This document shows, one piece after another, positions 62,778-64,000 of a stretch of 64,000 bases of DNA. Both the position numbers and the translations under genes were made by a program. Source of the DNA: JTS-RE37 sp963756115 (GTDB lineage Bacteria; Bacteroidota; Bacteroidia; Flavobacteriales; Flavobacteriaceae); contig CAVWMN010000010.1 of the NCBI GenBank assembly GCA_963756115.1, positions 1,116,001 through 1,180,000 of the forward strand. Direction: 5' to 3'. How positions within the stretch are numbered: position 1 is the stretch's first letter; every line of letters begins with the position of its first letter. Below the pieces are notes generated by a model. It was not told where the DNA came from. It saw nothing but the letters and a program-made list of their open reading frames with translations, and made no database searches.

Positions 62778-64000
62778 ATGAAATGGGGAAAAAAACTACG
62801 CATTTTATATTCGGGATTTTTTTAATGACACTGGGCTTTTCGGCCGGTGCTCAGCAACTGCACACCCACGCCAATGCCGCATCCATCGGCAATGAGGCGA
62901 ATGCAACCACAGGCTGGATCCAGGAGAACGCGCCCATCACCTCTGTAACAGGTGGTGCCCAGTCAGGCTCCTTTTTTTTACGGTTAACATCATCATCTTC
63001 AACTGCACAGGGCGGCCGCAGGATGTCATACGCTTTCCCTGCACAGGTGGGGCAGGATTACGATATCAGGATATGGGCCCGGGAAGGTGCGCAGGCAACT
63101 CCCAATGCAGAACCCGCATTTGCCGCATGGGTGGGGTTATCTGGTTTTTCTACCCAGGTAATTTCCGGGACACAATGGACAGAATATGTCTTTAATGTAA
63201 CTGCGACTACCGCCCAACCACAGATCCGCGTGTGGACCAGTAGTTTTAGCACACGGGGGGTCGCAGGGAATTCAGTGGAAATTGACAATGTTTCCATACT
63301 TCCGGCGGGCACCGATACCACAGCACCGACCGCCCCTGGAAGCCTCGCTGCATCCAACATCACCACAACCTCCGCCAACCTGTCATGGACGGCCGCTACA
63401 GACAATGTGGGTGTCACGAATTACCGGATTTACAATAATGGTACCCTGCTGACTGCCACGGGAGGTACCGGCACCAATTTCCTGCTTACGGGACTTACCC
63501 CCTCAACTTCCTACAACCTTACGCTCCGGGCAATTGATGCTGCAGGAAATGAGTCCGGCGATAGCAATAATGCTGCTTTTACGACCAATTCCAACGATAC
63601 ACAGTCTCCGAATGTCAGCATTTCTTCTATTGAAAACTCTCCGACGAATGCAATCCCAATTCCACTTACCATTACTTTTGACGAGCCGGTTACCGGTTTT
63701 GATTTGTCGGACCTGACCATTGGCAACGGTACCGCCGGAAATTTCTCGGGTAGTGGTGCCACTTATACGGCAAACATTAGTCCGGCCGGGAATGGAATGG
63801 TGACTGTAGATATAGCGGCCAATGTTGCCACGGATGCTGCAGGCAACGGGAATATTGCGGCTATCCAGTTCAGTATCCTATCAGATACAAGTCCGCCCAC
63901 AGCACAAATCTCATCTTTGGCAAGCTCCCCAACCAATACCAGCCCTATTCCTGTTATCATTACCTTCGATGAACCCATTTCAGGTTTGCTGGCCTCAGAC
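62778..64000 (+). CDS. Secreted FN3/Big-domain protein, paralog of 61090-62364 (partial, runs off the window)
   Basis: From the ATG at 62778, about 407 codons to the window edge with no stop. Signal peptide (MKWGKKLRILYSGFFLMTLGFSAGAQ), then the same CBM-like region (ANATTGWIQENA ... VEIDNVSILPAG) and FN3 domain (PGSLAASNITTTSANLSW) as the upstream gene. Beyond residue ~275 it differs: bacterial Ig-like (Big_12-type) repeats start, with SSIENSPTNAIPIPLTITFD and SSLASSPTNTSPIPVIITFD. Such repeats suggest an extended surface adhesin-like protein. The upstream gene instead has a tail-fibre-like end, so the two are a duplication with swapped C-terminal parts. Confidence 0.85.

Overview
The window reads as chromosomal DNA of a marine member of the Bacteroidota, most likely Flavobacteriaceae. 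Evidence: a SusC/SusD pair, formylglycine-type sulfatases, a CRTAC1-type FG-GAP protein, the flavobacterial order HdrB-like / Fe-S membrane protein / MCE protein / amidase / LptD-like, few Shine-Dalgarno sequences, and several TAnnTTTG -7 promoter boxes. No tRNA, rRNA, CRISPR array, prophage or intact insertion sequence was seen.

Layout. 1-9235: partial GH3 enzyme, a redox-plus-envelope operon on the minus strand (small conserved protein, two Fe-S proteins, MlaD-like, N-acetylmuramoyl-alanine amidase), then divergent LptD-like and RidA genes. 9608-22473: core metabolism and housekeeping: pfkA, gap and a GlcNAc-kinase-like gene on the minus strand, the giant TamB, then tsaD, TfoX-like, rsmE, a DUF4159 protein, an AI-2E type permease and a THUMP-like methyltransferase on the plus strand. 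22530-52410: a large sulfated, probably uronate-containing polysaccharide locus. It holds a Tat-exported Gfo/Idh oxidoreductase, an esterase, a VanX-like peptidase, a DUF5060 glycosidase-like lipoprotein, a GH130 protein, three sulfatases, a TIM-barrel isomerase-like protein, a GMC oxidoreductase with its Tat-signal small subunit, SusC/SusD, a CRTAC1 lipoprotein, an alpha/beta hydrolase, a PhyH dioxygenase, and the uronate genes (kdgA remnant, SDR mannonate oxidoreductase, uxuA). 52417-57700: four membrane proteins (BASS-like carrier, two SLC13-RCK permeases, a DUF202 protein). 57825-60527: a WYL regulator divergent from a DinB-like gene with a cluster of operator-like half-sites, plus two small genes. 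61090-64000: two tandem paralogous secreted multidomain proteins, the second cut by the window edge.

How it fits together: SusC/SusD and CRTAC1 at the outer membrane would bind and import a sulfated glycan. Sulfatases, GH130, the DUF5060 protein and esterases would trim it. Periplasmic Tat-exported oxidoreductases (GMC plus small subunit, Gfo/Idh) with the TIM-barrel protein could do oxidative rather than hydrolytic glycoside chemistry. Uronates would enter the mannonate/KDG route. The SLC13 permeases may handle released sulfate or organic anions.

Four genes in the polysaccharide locus are broken: sulfatase 2 at a (TA)5 tract, susC at 39541, uxuA at a T7 slip site, and kdgA as a 3' remnant. 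The kdgA remnant abuts about 1 kb of tandem 415-bp repeats and copies of a dispersed palindromic repeat family. Either the locus is decaying or the assembly carries indel errors; sequence alone cannot decide. Gene starts were re-chosen where signal peptides, family length or neighbours argued against the longest frame.
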